A stretch of 6,205 bases of DNA from Rhodoferax sp. (GTDB taxonomy: Bacteria; Pseudomonadota; Gammaproteobacteria; Burkholderiales; Burkholderiaceae_C). Numbering within the stretch: position 1 is the first letter of the stretch; every line of letters begins with the position of its first letter. Where the stretch lies: NCBI GenBank assembly GCA_030833685.1, contig JAURGS010000150.1, positions 1 to 6,205 of the forward strand, given 5' to 3'. A model generated the notes under the pieces. It had not been told where the DNA came from and did no database searches. It saw only the letters and a list, made by a program, of their open reading frames with translations. Shown here one piece after another: positions 1-6,080 of the stretch. The position numbers were made by a program, and so were the translations under genes.

Positions 1-605
1 GAACTTGTCCAAGCCCATGCGCTGGCAAGACCCCGTCTTGAACTCGAGCTTCGTCTCAGAAAATGGTGCGACCCGGTCCTTGGTTTCGGACACGAGTCGG
101 CTTGGGCCATCTCCAGCGAGCGACTGAAAAATGCAGCCCAAGCATTGATCGACGCGGGCTACGCATTCTCTTCTGTGAACAGGGACATCGGCGCTTTGGG
201 TCAGGTTTTTCGGTGGGCTATGGTCGATCGCCGAATGGCCCCCCGTGGATTCATTTCACCCACGATCCACATCAAACGATTCCAAGAATCCATGCGATAC
301 GTTGCATCGTCTGAGCAGGACATTGCGTCTCTGCGACTGGCCGCCAAGATGGGCAAGGACCGGTTGTTCACGCTCTTTGTTTGGATGCTGGTTGACTCGG
401 GAGCACGCAAGAGTGAGGTGCTGCACAGGACCTGGCAAGAGCTCGACATCTCCTCCGGAAAAGTCATCGTGCCCAGAACCAAGAACGGCGATTCCAGGAT
501 GCTTTTTTTCACGCCCGAGACCATGGCCTTGGCCAAGCGGTTAAAGGCTACGTTGGGCGCGGGCTCAGCCGATCGATTGATCTTCGCTGGCAAGAGTGGC
601 GTAGC
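1..605 (+). pseudogene. Tyrosine recombinase (phage-type integrase), fragment truncated by IS66
   Basis: The reading frame is open from base 1, so the N-terminus lies outside the window. The visible part shows the end of the SAM-like core-binding domain (INxxIxAL-like stretch around 175-220, 'SVNRDIGALGQVFRWA') followed by the beginning of the catalytic domain. Box I, with the first catalytic Arg, is at about 385-425 ('LVDSGARKSEVLH'). The beta-hairpin Lys is in 'PRTKNGDSR' at about 472-498. The family normally continues to an H-x-x-R box and a Tyr nucleophile; both are missing because the IS66 left repeat begins at 606. The frame happens to stay open to 786 inside the IS, but that tail is IS sequence. 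No C-terminal remainder is recognisable after the IS. Assignment to the tyrosine recombinase family is good; the exact subgroup is unknown. The product must be inactive. Confidence 0.82.
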
Positions 606-632
606 GTATGCGTCCGGCGAACCCATCTTGAG
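606..632 (+). repeat. IS66 left terminal inverted repeat (IRL)
   Basis: The end starts GTATGCGTCCGGCGAACCCA. It matches the reverse complement of bases 5668-5694 at 24 of 27 positions (differences at positions 5, 14 and 27). It fixes the left boundary of the IS and the truncation point of the integrase gene. It lies 43 bases upstream of the tnpA start. Confidence 0.92.
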
Positions 633-674
633 TCCACCTGATGAAGCTGGCATCGTGTACACGATTGGAGGATC

Positions 675-1055
675 GTGGAGACGATGGAACAGTTTTCAAA
701 CGCTGGCCGGCCTCGCCGGCGTGAATACAGCAAGGCTTTCAAGACGCAGGTTGTGGCTCAGTGCCAGCAGCCTGGCGCCAGCGTAGGCGGTGTTGCTTTG
801 GCCCATGGCCTGCACTCGAACATGGTGCACCGCTGGATTCGGGAGGCGCGGCAGGACCAGACCTTCACGCACAGCGCGAGCCAGGGCCAGCCGGCCGCAT
901 TTGTTGCATTGCCGCTGCCGGTAAGCACTGCGGGCGAGCCGCCGGGTGCTGCGCCGACGCTGCTGCAACTGCGGCTTGAGCGTGCGGGCTGGGTGATCAA
1001 CTTGCAGTGCCCGGCACCTGAGTGTGCGGCCCTGCTGCGCGGGCTGCTTCGGTGA
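675..1055 (+). CDS. tnpA: IS66 TnpA accessory protein (helix-turn-helix, Transposase_8-like)
   Basis: This 126-residue protein is the first IS66 gene. The N-terminal half has an HTH of the IS3/IS66 OrfA type (residues about 18-60: 'YSKAFKTQVVAQC', 'ALAHGLHSNMVHRWI'), expected to bind the IS ends. The C-terminal half (about residues 70-126) is the variable IS66 TnpA tail ending in 'LLRGLLR'. A GGAGG lies at 667-671; the GTG at 675 is only 3 bases after it and an ATG at 684 ('MEQFSN') is 12 bases after it, so either may be the true start. The stop overlaps the tnpB start as GTGA (1052-1055), indicating translational coupling. In IS66 the protein is required with TnpB and TnpC for efficient transposition. 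It looks intact. Confidence 0.88.
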   Translation: METMEQFSNAGRPRRREYSKAFKTQVVAQCQQPGASVGGVALAHGLHSNMVHRWIREARQDQTFTHSASQGQPAAFVALPLPVSTAGEPPGAAPTLLQLRLERAGWVINLQCPAPECAALLRGLLR

Positions 1056-1387
1056 TCCGCATTGATGCGATCTGGATGTCCACCGAACCGCTGGACATGC
1101 GCGCCGGCTTTGACAAGGCCTTGGCGCGGGTGGTACAGGTCTTTGGTGCCGCTCACCCCCACCACGCCTACCTGTTTGCCAACGCCCGCAGCAACCGTGT
1201 GAAGGTACTGGTGCACGATGGCTTTGGCCTGTGGCTGGCGGCCCGTCGGCTCAATCGGGGCCGCTTTGCCTGGGGTGATCAAACGCACGGCGCGCAAGCT
1301 GCGCTGAGCGCCGAGCAACTACAGGCGCTGCTCATTGGCTTGCCCTGGCAGGGGCTGGGCCCGAGCGCAGTGATCACCACGCTGTGA
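1052..1387 (+). CDS. tnpB: IS66 TnpB accessory protein (Orf2 family)
   Basis: The 111-residue product is a clear IS66 Orf2/TnpB. It begins 'VIRIDAIWMSTEPLDMRAG', carries the family core 'YLFANARSNRVKVLVHDG' and 'GLWLAARRLNRGRFAW', and ends with an Ala/Leu/Gln-rich helix. The usual family length is about 110-120 residues. I chose the GTG at 1052 over the upstream in-frame GTG at 1022, because the family starts at this motif and because GTG overlaps the tnpA stop. There is no obvious ribosome binding site of its own, consistent with coupling to tnpA. Its biochemical role in IS66 transposition is poorly defined, though it is known to be needed. It appears intact. Confidence 0.93.
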   Translation: MIRIDAIWMSTEPLDMRAGFDKALARVVQVFGAAHPHHAYLFANARSNRVKVLVHDGFGLWLAARRLNRGRFAWGDQTHGAQAALSAEQLQALLIGLPWQGLGPSAVITTL

Positions 1388-1407
1388 ATCTTGAAGGCGC
1401 ACGCGTA

Positions 1408-1419
1408 GCATTGCAATGC
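1408..1419. repeat. 12-bp perfect palindrome in the tnpB-tnpC gap
   Basis: GCATTGCAATGC is its own reverse complement. It lies in the 75-base gap between the tnpB stop (1387) and the tnpC start (1463), followed by GTG and preceded at a short distance by CACGC. It could form a small hairpin or be chance; no function can be assigned. Confidence 0.35.
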
Positions 1420-1462
1420 GTGAATGCTCCAATGGGCAAGAGCGGTGCGATGAGCGACGATC

Positions 1463-2854
1463 ATGCCCATGCCTGAATCGCTCGATCTGCAAAACCTGGA
1501 CGCCGCAGCGCGTCAAGTGGTGCAGCAGCTGCTCGAGAAGATCGCGCAACAAACTGCTCTGGCGCAGCAGCACGCGACCGTCATTGAGCGCCAGGCTGGC
1601 GAGCTCAAACACAAGACGGCCCTGCTGGACAAGCTGACCTACGAGATGGCCGTGCTCAAGCGGCTCAAGTTCGCCGCCAAGACCGAGGCGCTGAACGCCG
1701 GTCAGGCCAGCTTGCTGCAAGAGTCGCTGGAGGAAGACCTGCAAGCGGTCGGCGAAGAAATCGAGCAACTGAGAACACCGGCCGAGCGCGCCCAGCGACG
1801 CCAGCCCAAACGCCTGCCGCTGCCAGAGCATCTGCCGCGCCAAGAGTTTATCCACGAGCCCGAGAGCACCGAGTGCTGCGGCCAGCCCATGACCCGCATG
1901 GGCGAAGAGGCCAGCGAGAAGCTCGACTATCAGCCCGGCGTGTTCACGGTGCACCGCCATGTGCGTAGCAAATGGGTTTGCGCCTGCTGCAGCACACTCA
2001 GACAGCAGCCGGTCGATGCGCACATCATCGACAAAGGCCTGGCCACCACCGGTTTGCTGGCCCATGTGCTGGTGGCCAAGTACGCCGATCACCTGCCCCT
2101 GTATCGGCAAGAAGGCATCTACGCTCGCGCTGGGGTGCCACTGAGCCGCTCGACGCTGGCGCAATGGGTGGGCAGCTGCGGGGTTCAGCTGCAGCCGCTG
2201 GTCGATGCGCTGCGCCTGGCGGTACTTGGCCACCGTGTCATCCATGCCGATGAGACCCCGGTGCAAATGCTCAAGCCGGCCAGCCAGCGCAATGGCAAGA
2301 CCCACCGGGCTTACCTGTGGGCCTACACGCCGAGCCAGCACGAAGAGCTCAAGGCGGTGGTCTACAACTTCTGCGAAAGCCGCGCCGGCAGTCACGCCAA
2401 GGCCTTCCTGGAGAACTGGCAAGGCACGTTGGTGGTCGACGACTACTCGGGCTACAAGCAGCTGATGGGCGAGCGCATCACCGAGGCGGGCTGCTGGGCC
2501 CATGCGCGGCGCAAGTTCTTCGAACTGCATGCGGCCAGCAAGAGCCAGATTGCCCAGCAGGCGCTGCTGCTCATCGGGGAGCTCTATGAACTCGAGCGCC
2601 AGGGGCAAAACGTAGATACCGATGAAAGGCTGCGCATACGCCAGCAGCAAAGCCGGCCCATCATCGACAAGCTCTATAACTGGCTGACCGAGCACCGCCC
2701 CAAGGTGCCCGAGGGCTCGGCCACGGCCAAAGCGATGGACTACAGCCTCAGGCGCTGGCCGGCATTGACCCTGTTCCTGGGTGATGCCCAGGTGCCCATC
2801 GACAACAACTGGGTTGAAAACCAGATCCGGCCGGTCGCGATGGCCCGTTCATAG
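1463..2854 (+). pseudogene. tnpC: IS66 TnpC DDE transposase, 5' part, interrupted near its C-terminus
   Basis: The open frame encodes 463 residues. In order: a Gln/Leu-rich coiled coil (about residues 10-70), the IS66 zinc-binding region (C138, C139, C173, C175, C176), then the DDE catalytic core with D263 in 'HADETP', D326/D327 in 'VVDDYSGYK' and E452 in 'NNWVENQIRP'. All three catalytic acids are therefore present. The frame then reads 'VAMARS' and stops at 2852-2854. The usual protein continues 'GRKNWLFAGS...', which is found at 5448-5648, after the recombinase element. About 66 C-terminal residues are lost. Start choice: the ATG at 1463 is used; the ATG at 1469 would serve equally well. 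The missing helix after the catalytic Glu belongs to the conserved core, so this fragment is probably inactive, but this is inference. Confidence 0.92.
2841..2843. other. Left junction of the element with tnpC (proposed attachment core TGG)
   Basis: The left boundary reads GTCGCGA-TGG-CCCGTTC. The sequence to the left is tnpC codons R-P-V-A; the sequence to the right, ending in an in-frame TAG at 2852, is proposed to belong to the element. The wider match with the right junction is TGG(C/G)CCG. Placement rests on restoration of the tnpC frame, not on an experimentally known site. Confidence 0.65.
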
Positions 2855-2866
2855 TGCCGTACCTTT

Positions 2867-4936
2867 CTAAGTGGTTGAAAACATTGAGATCTGGTTCTCG
2901 GATTCTTCGCGACACGGGCGATCAGTTCTGGCAATCGCGTCGATGACCTTCGGATCAAGCAGGTCAATGGCCCGAATTTGGTATGGCGCCCGCTCCACAA
3001 CCTGCTCGGCTGACAGCAGACCTTTCTTGATCAAATGACGAATGCGGTGGTTCGTTACACCGAGCTTGACCGCTGCCTCTGACATCGTCAGCCACTCGCC
3101 ATCCTTATTTGCCGATCGGTAAGCGCAAATATTGTTGACCCTGCGCACAGAAGCTACGCGATTCGCAGTCCACGTCTTACCATGTCCTGTTGGGAATCCC
3201 ATACGATTGAGCGTCGCGGCGATGTGCTCGTCAGACCACTTGCCAGCCATGCTGCGGGTGACTGCCAGCGCTTCGTCTGGCGTGCGGCAACCGTGCTCGC
3301 CAGTACGCGGCTTGGCAATGCGCAATTGCGAATGGTGGCCACCCTGCCAATGGATCGTCAGCACGATCTCGCGTGTCTCATCATCAACGTCGGCAATGAT
3401 CTCCTTGACGAGAGAGCGAAGCAGTTGCTGGCGGATGCGCATGGTTACACCGGGCGCGTCCCAAGCGGTTGCGAGATCTTGTGCAAGCCCGCCAAAGTCC
3501 GGGCTGGGGGCGGCTGAGAGCGTTCGCTCAGTCGCGTCTAGGCGCTGCTCGCATAGACGAACGCGCTGGAGTGCAGTCTCCCAGCCCTTCTCAAGTTGTG
3601 CAGCGATCAGTCGGTTGTCGGGGTCACATGCTGCGTAGCGGCGCTCAGCCAGCGAGGCTTCATAACGTGCCTGCTGCAACTCGAGCTCTACGATACGCCG
3701 TTGATCAGCCTGAAGTTCCATGTGCCTCTGTTGTGCTTGTTGTCCAGCTGCGATAGCCAGGGGCTCGACGGCGCGCAACAACTGTCGTGCGATGGCTTCA
3801 TCTGGGCGTCGGGCACCAAAGTTAAAGCAACGCGACTTCGCATGTTGAGAATTCGGGCGATCACAACGATACACCGGGTTGCCACTGCGCCCAGAATATG
3901 ACAACGACAGGCGCCGCCCGCAGCGACCACAGCATAGCAGTCCGGTTAACAGTGCCCGGCCACCACGTCCAGTCTTCACACCGTCAAGCTTACCGTAGGC
4001 GTTGAGGGCAAGCTGCCGCTGATTGCGCTCGAATTCAGACCAGTCAATGTAGGCATCGTGATGGTCCTTGATCATCACCTCCCAGCGCTCGACTGGTTTG
4101 CCGTGTTTATAGGTTTTGCGCACCCGCCCATCGACAATAGCAGTGCGCTTCTCCGTCTTGCCGTACACGTACATCCCCGCATAGAAGGGGTTCTTGAGTA
4201 CCGATATCACGTTGCGGTAACGAATCGGTGCCCAGTCAAAGCTGATCATCTTCTTGCCGTCCGAAGGGCGGGGAAAGTGAACCTGTTCGTCCGCGAGCGA
4301 CAGCAAAACCTGACGAGCGCTGCCCAGTTGGCTGAATCGGGCAAAGATCAATCGAATTACCTCCTGAAGGCGCATGTCAGGATCGAAACCAAGGCCATAC
4401 TCCCGGTGCCAAACGTACCCAAATGGAACGCTGATGCGCAACTCACCGCGTTGTGCCTTGGCTCGGGCCGCATCTAGCATGCGCGCCTTGAGCACGCCCA
4501 GTTCGAACTCGCTGATGCTGCCCTTCATGCCCAGCAGCAACCGATCGTTGGGGCGACACGGGTCGTAGACACCATCCAGATCGATGACACGGGCCTCAAC
4601 CAAGCCGCACAACTCCAGCAGATGATGCCAATCGCGACCGTTACGGGCCAGTCTGGAGGCATCGAAGCACAGGACTGCGCCGACTTCGCCTGCACACAGC
4701 CAAGCAACTAGGCGATCGAATCCAGGTCTGGCGACCGTGCCGCTGGCGGATCTCCCAAGGTCATCATCAATGACTTCAACCTGCACAAATCCACGCCGCC
4801 GCGCCTCCGCAACCAGGTCGTACTGGCGACGTTGACTCTCCAGGTTTGTCTGCACCTGCGTCTGGCTGGATTGCCGAACATAAACGACGGCCTTGCGCCG
4901 TAGCACGGCCGTTGGCAAAAGATCAATGTTCGTCAT
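2867..4936 (-). CDS. Large serine recombinase (resolvase / Recombinase / zinc-ribbon family)
   Basis: This 689-residue site-specific recombinase probably integrates and excises the element. Its N-terminal resolvase domain (about residues 14-165) has the catalytic motif 'VYVRQSS', with S23 the likely nucleophile and R21 conserved; then 'LESQ', the 'DDLGRSASG...RPGF' segment and 'DASRLAR' (92-98). The central Recombinase DNA-binding domain (about 168-310) includes 'LKNPFYAGMYVYGK'. A zinc ribbon follows (C336, C339, C358, C370; 'CCGRCGRRL'), then a long coiled coil (about 395-475). The C-terminus (about 612-662) has an added HTH-like segment, 'EWLTMSEAAVKLGVTNHRI'. The ATG overlaps the stop of the upstream small gene (ATGA) and follows a GGGGGTGAG Shine-Dalgarno-like run. 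All expected parts are present, so it looks functional. Confidence 0.94.
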   Translation of the reverse strand: MTNIDLLPTAVLRRKAVVYVRQSSQTQVQTNLESQRRQYDLVAEARRRGFVQVEVIDDDLGRSASGTVARPGFDRLVAWLCAGEVGAVLCFDASRLARNGRDWHHLLELCGLVEARVIDLDGVYDPCRPNDRLLLGMKGSISEFELGVLKARMLDAARAKAQRGELRISVPFGYVWHREYGLGFDPDMRLQEVIRLIFARFSQLGSARQVLLSLADEQVHFPRPSDGKKMISFDWAPIRYRNVISVLKNPFYAGMYVYGKTEKRTAIVDGRVRKTYKHGKPVERWEVMIKDHHDAYIDWSEFERNQRQLALNAYGKLDGVKTGRGGRALLTGLLCCGRCGRRLSLSYSGRSGNPVYRCDRPNSQHAKSRCFNFGARRPDEAIARQLLRAVEPLAIAAGQQAQQRHMELQADQRRIVELELQQARYEASLAERRYAACDPDNRLIAAQLEKGWETALQRVRLCEQRLDATERTLSAAPSPDFGGLAQDLATAWDAPGVTMRIRQQLLRSLVKEIIADVDDETREIVLTIHWQGGHHSQLRIAKPRTGEHGCRTPDEALAVTRSMAGKWSDEHIAATLNRMGFPTGHGKTWTANRVASVRRVNNICAYRSANKDGEWLTMSEAAVKLGVTNHRIRHLIKKGLLSAEQVVERAPYQIRAIDLLDPKVIDAIARTDRPCREESENQISMFSTT

Positions 4937-5126
4937 TGCTCACCCCCTTCGTTTGGACTCCTGCTGCCTGCAGCAGCAAGATGGCGAGTTGAGTGACCGC
5001 GTTGGCTCGTTGGCTGGGAATCAGTCCCTCGAGTTCCTGGGACTCGAACACAATGTCCAGTTGGCGGGGCACCAACGATTGGTGAACTGCTGGTAGTGTC
5101 AGAAGTGGTCTGGTTGGATTGGTCAT
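4923..5126 (-). CDS. Small recombinase-associated protein, 67 residues, unknown function
   Basis: This short gene begins 'MTNPTRPLLTLPAVHQSLVP' and ends 'GVSNDEH'. The product is soluble, with a predicted amphipathic helix around residues 40-56 ('ANAVTQLAILLLQAA'). A strong Shine-Dalgarno, GAGGAG (minus strand of 5131-5136), sits 4 bases before the ATG and decides this start over longer frames running upstream. Its stop lies 14 bases inside the recombinase gene, so the two are probably co-expressed. I recall similar small proteins ('TLPAVHQSLVP...', '...LLxQAAGV') encoded just upstream of large serine recombinases in proteobacteria; I cannot name a family. By position it could be a partner or directionality factor for the recombinase, but that is inference. 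Confidence 0.75.
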   Translation of the reverse strand: MTNPTRPLLTLPAVHQSLVPRQLDIVFESQELEGLIPSQRANAVTQLAILLLQAAGVQTKGVSNDEH

Positions 5127-5440
5127 CTTGCTCCTCGTAAACGGTGTGGGAAACACCGCAGGAGCTTGGCCTAAATCCAAGTGCACACAGAAAATGATGA
5201 AGCTCAGTGAGCGCGGCCAGCGATGCGCGTGGCTCACCCAACTCCATTCCTGAACACGCGGCAGCGTCGAGCATCCAAGCCGCCACAACCACGACGACGC
5301 CTGGTTCGACCTGGACATGCACCACGTCGCCGGTAGCCCTGTGCTCGATGTATTGCCGCTGCAGACGTCGCCCGTAGAGCGCATGCCAGCGATAGAAAAT
5401 CTCAACTTCTTGCCCGACATGGGCAGAATGACTCCGACAT
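4933..5440 (-). CDS. Recombinase-associated conserved hypothetical protein; start uncertain, possible frameshift
   Basis: The minus-strand frame ending at 4933 reads '...SAHVGQEVEIFYRWHALYG', then 'RRLQRQYIEHRATGDVVHV', a hydrophobic stretch 'PGVVVVVAAWMLD' and 'LAALTELHHFLCALGFRPSS'. This has the look of a real, conserved small protein; in size and position it recalls the DUF5372-like 'HPLYGR' proteins that accompany recombinases, but I do not claim membership. The frame has no ATG/GTG/TTG before GTG at 5325, which would cut off the 'YRWHALYGRR' part. An ATG at 5440-5438, just inside the element, is in another frame; removing one base between it and 'SAHVG' would join them. The C-terminal part beyond about 5160 is Ser/Thr/Gly-rich and fully overlaps the next gene in a second frame. 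The stop overlaps the recombinase ATG. Function unknown. Confidence 0.62.
5131..5136 (-). promoter_or_regulatory. Shine-Dalgarno site of the 67-residue gene
   Basis: The minus strand reads GAGGAG, four bases (CAAG) before the ATG at 5126-5124. It is the strongest ribosome binding site in the recombinase unit and supports the start of this short gene even though it lies inside the reading frame of the gene before it. Confidence 0.65.
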
Positions 5441-5445
5441 TGCCC

Positions 5446-5448
5446 TGG
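5446..5448. other. Right junction of the element with tnpC (proposed attachment core TGG)
   Basis: The right boundary reads CATTGCCC-TGG-GCCGCAAG. From 5448 onward the sequence is tnpC (G-R-K-N-W-L-F). Inside the element, next to the junction, CCGACAT occurs twice as a direct repeat (5414-5420 and 5434-5440), and the first copy lies in the small inverted repeat GCCC-GACAT-GGGC (5412-5424). These may be recombinase-binding arm sequences, but that is not established. Confidence 0.6.
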
Positions 5449-5648
5449 GCCGCAAGAACTGGCTGTTCGCCGGCTCGCTACGCGCCGGCCAGCGCGCCGC
5501 CGCGGTGATGAGCCTGATCCAGTCGGCCAAGCTCAATGGCCACGACCCCCACGCCTACCTCAAGGACGTGATGGACAAGCTGCCGACCTGGCCCAACAGC
5601 CGCATCGACGAGCTGCTGCCACATCGTTGGACGCCAGCGGGCACCTAA
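5446..5648 (+). pseudogene. tnpC: IS66 TnpC, C-terminal remnant
   Basis: This is the missing end of the transposase. From 5448 it reads 'GRKNWLFAGSLRAGQRAAAV', then 'MSLIQSAKLNGHDPHAYLKD', and closes with 'RIDELLPHRWTPAGT' before TAA at 5646-5648. All are hallmark IS66 C-terminal motifs (the end of the DDE core and the short C-terminal tail). It contributes 66 residues, which with the 460 upstream residues gives a 526-residue protein, the normal family length. No frameshift or internal stop is present, so the split appears recent. It has no start codon or ribosome binding site of its own and is not expected to be translated. Confidence 0.93.
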
Positions 5649-5667
5649 GCGGATCGCCGCGCCCGTC

Positions 5668-5694
5668 GTCAAGATGGGTTGGCCGGACGGATAC
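5668..5694 (-). repeat. IS66 right terminal inverted repeat (IRR)
   Basis: On the minus strand this end starts GTATCCGTCCGGCCAACCCA and matches the left repeat at 24 of 27 positions. It lies 19 bases after the tnpC stop and fixes the right boundary of the IS. Confidence 0.92.
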
Positions 5695-6080
5695 TGGGCG
5701 CTTGCAATAAAGCCTGAGATCGATTGCGGCTGTTTTTGTTTCGGCAGTGCCCAGTCGCCAATCTTCTTTCATTGAAACCACGCGTAACTTCAGTAGCTTC
5801 GGACGTCTTGCACACCTTCGGTCATCGACTCGGAGAGCGCTTGCGACAAGCCACGTTGCAAAGACCAGAGCAAGCCGCCTATTCGCCTCGGCCAGCCTGA
5901 GCGAAATAGGTCAGACGTCCTTGTATGGCTGTGTTTGTGGAAGGCTTGGTTGCACCGTTTTACGTGCTTACATGTTTGGTTTCGCAGCCAGGATGAGCTT
6001 GAGTCACTTTCGCGCATGGTGCTATACCGGAGTCCGTCGGGTGATGGCCGTATTCGTCTGACTCACGCTAGGAATTTCAC
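5695..6080. other. 386-base stretch without a convincing gene
   Basis: Open frames here (for example plus 5747-6061, minus 5790-6017) have irregular composition and no recognisable motif, and none has a good ribosome binding site. No tRNA, clear terminator or long repeat is visible. It looks less GC-rich than the IS66 DNA. It presumably holds the promoter of the gene at 6081, but I cannot point to a convincing -35/-10 pair. It does not continue the integrase gene truncated on the far side of the IS. Confidence 0.5.

Larger units (their letters stand above)
2841..5448 (-). mobile_element. Large-serine-recombinase element integrated in tnpC (about 2.6 kb)
   Basis: The segment between the two halves of tnpC is almost entirely filled by three overlapping minus-strand genes. 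Both junctions carry TGG (2841-2843; 5446-5448). Removing one copy and the 2.6 kb between joins codon 460 of the 5' tnpC part to the GGC at 5448, giving 'IRPVAMGRKNWLF', the expected IS66 sequence with no gap or frameshift. No long terminal inverted repeats or long target duplication are visible, which fits a serine recombinase (2-bp crossover) rather than a DDE transposase. To the eye the segment is less GC-rich than the surrounding IS66. It has no cargo beyond the recombinase and its two small partners, so it is a minimal integrative element. Confidence 0.82.
606..5694 (+). mobile_element. IS66-family insertion sequence, interrupted by a serine-recombinase element
   Basis: This is a complete-looking IS66-type element: terminal inverted repeats at both ends, then tnpA, tnpB and tnpC in the standard order on the plus strand. 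Without the nested insert it would be about 2.48 kb, normal for the family. IS66 elements usually make 8-bp target duplications, but the flanking octamers here differ (GGCGTAGC at 598-605, TGGGCGCT at 5695-5702). This suggests that one flank has been rearranged or deleted since insertion. The element sits in the integrase gene on the left. Because tnpC is split, the copy is probably immobile unless complemented in trans or repaired by excision of the insert. Confidence 0.93.

Noticed and set aside
660..720. Integrase frame continuing as 'GGSWRRWNSFQTLAGLAGV', which resembles the W...AGL segment of tyrosine recombinases.
   Set aside because: The same bases encode the start of IS66 TnpA in another frame and lie inside the left inverted repeat boundary at 606, so the likeness is chance.
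1319..2695. Long minus-strand open frame (458 codons) opposite tnpC.
   Set aside because: It is the antisense shadow of the GC-rich tnpC gene; composition is Leu/Ala/Gln-rich with no family motifs, while the plus strand encodes an unmistakable transposase.
3132..3638. 168-codon plus-strand frame and other frames opposite the serine recombinase.
   Set aside because: They are shadows of the recombinase coding strand, which shows clear domain motifs.
2843..5444. Alternative crossover at the shared GCCC (2843-2846 and 5442-5445) instead of TGG.
   Set aside because: Rejoining there would give 'RPVAMALGRKNW', two residues longer than the conserved IS66 spacing; joining at TGG gives the expected spacing.
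5811..5831. Plus-strand 'HTFGHRL', similar to the H-x-x-R region of phage integrases, possible relic of the truncated integrase tail.
   Set aside because: The sequence before and after it shows no integrase similarity in any frame, a stop lies upstream in the same frame, and no catalytic Tyr context follows; too short to claim.
5747..6061. 104-codon plus-strand open frame as a possible gene.
   Set aside because: No ribosome binding site, irregular composition and no recognisable motif; treated as noncoding.
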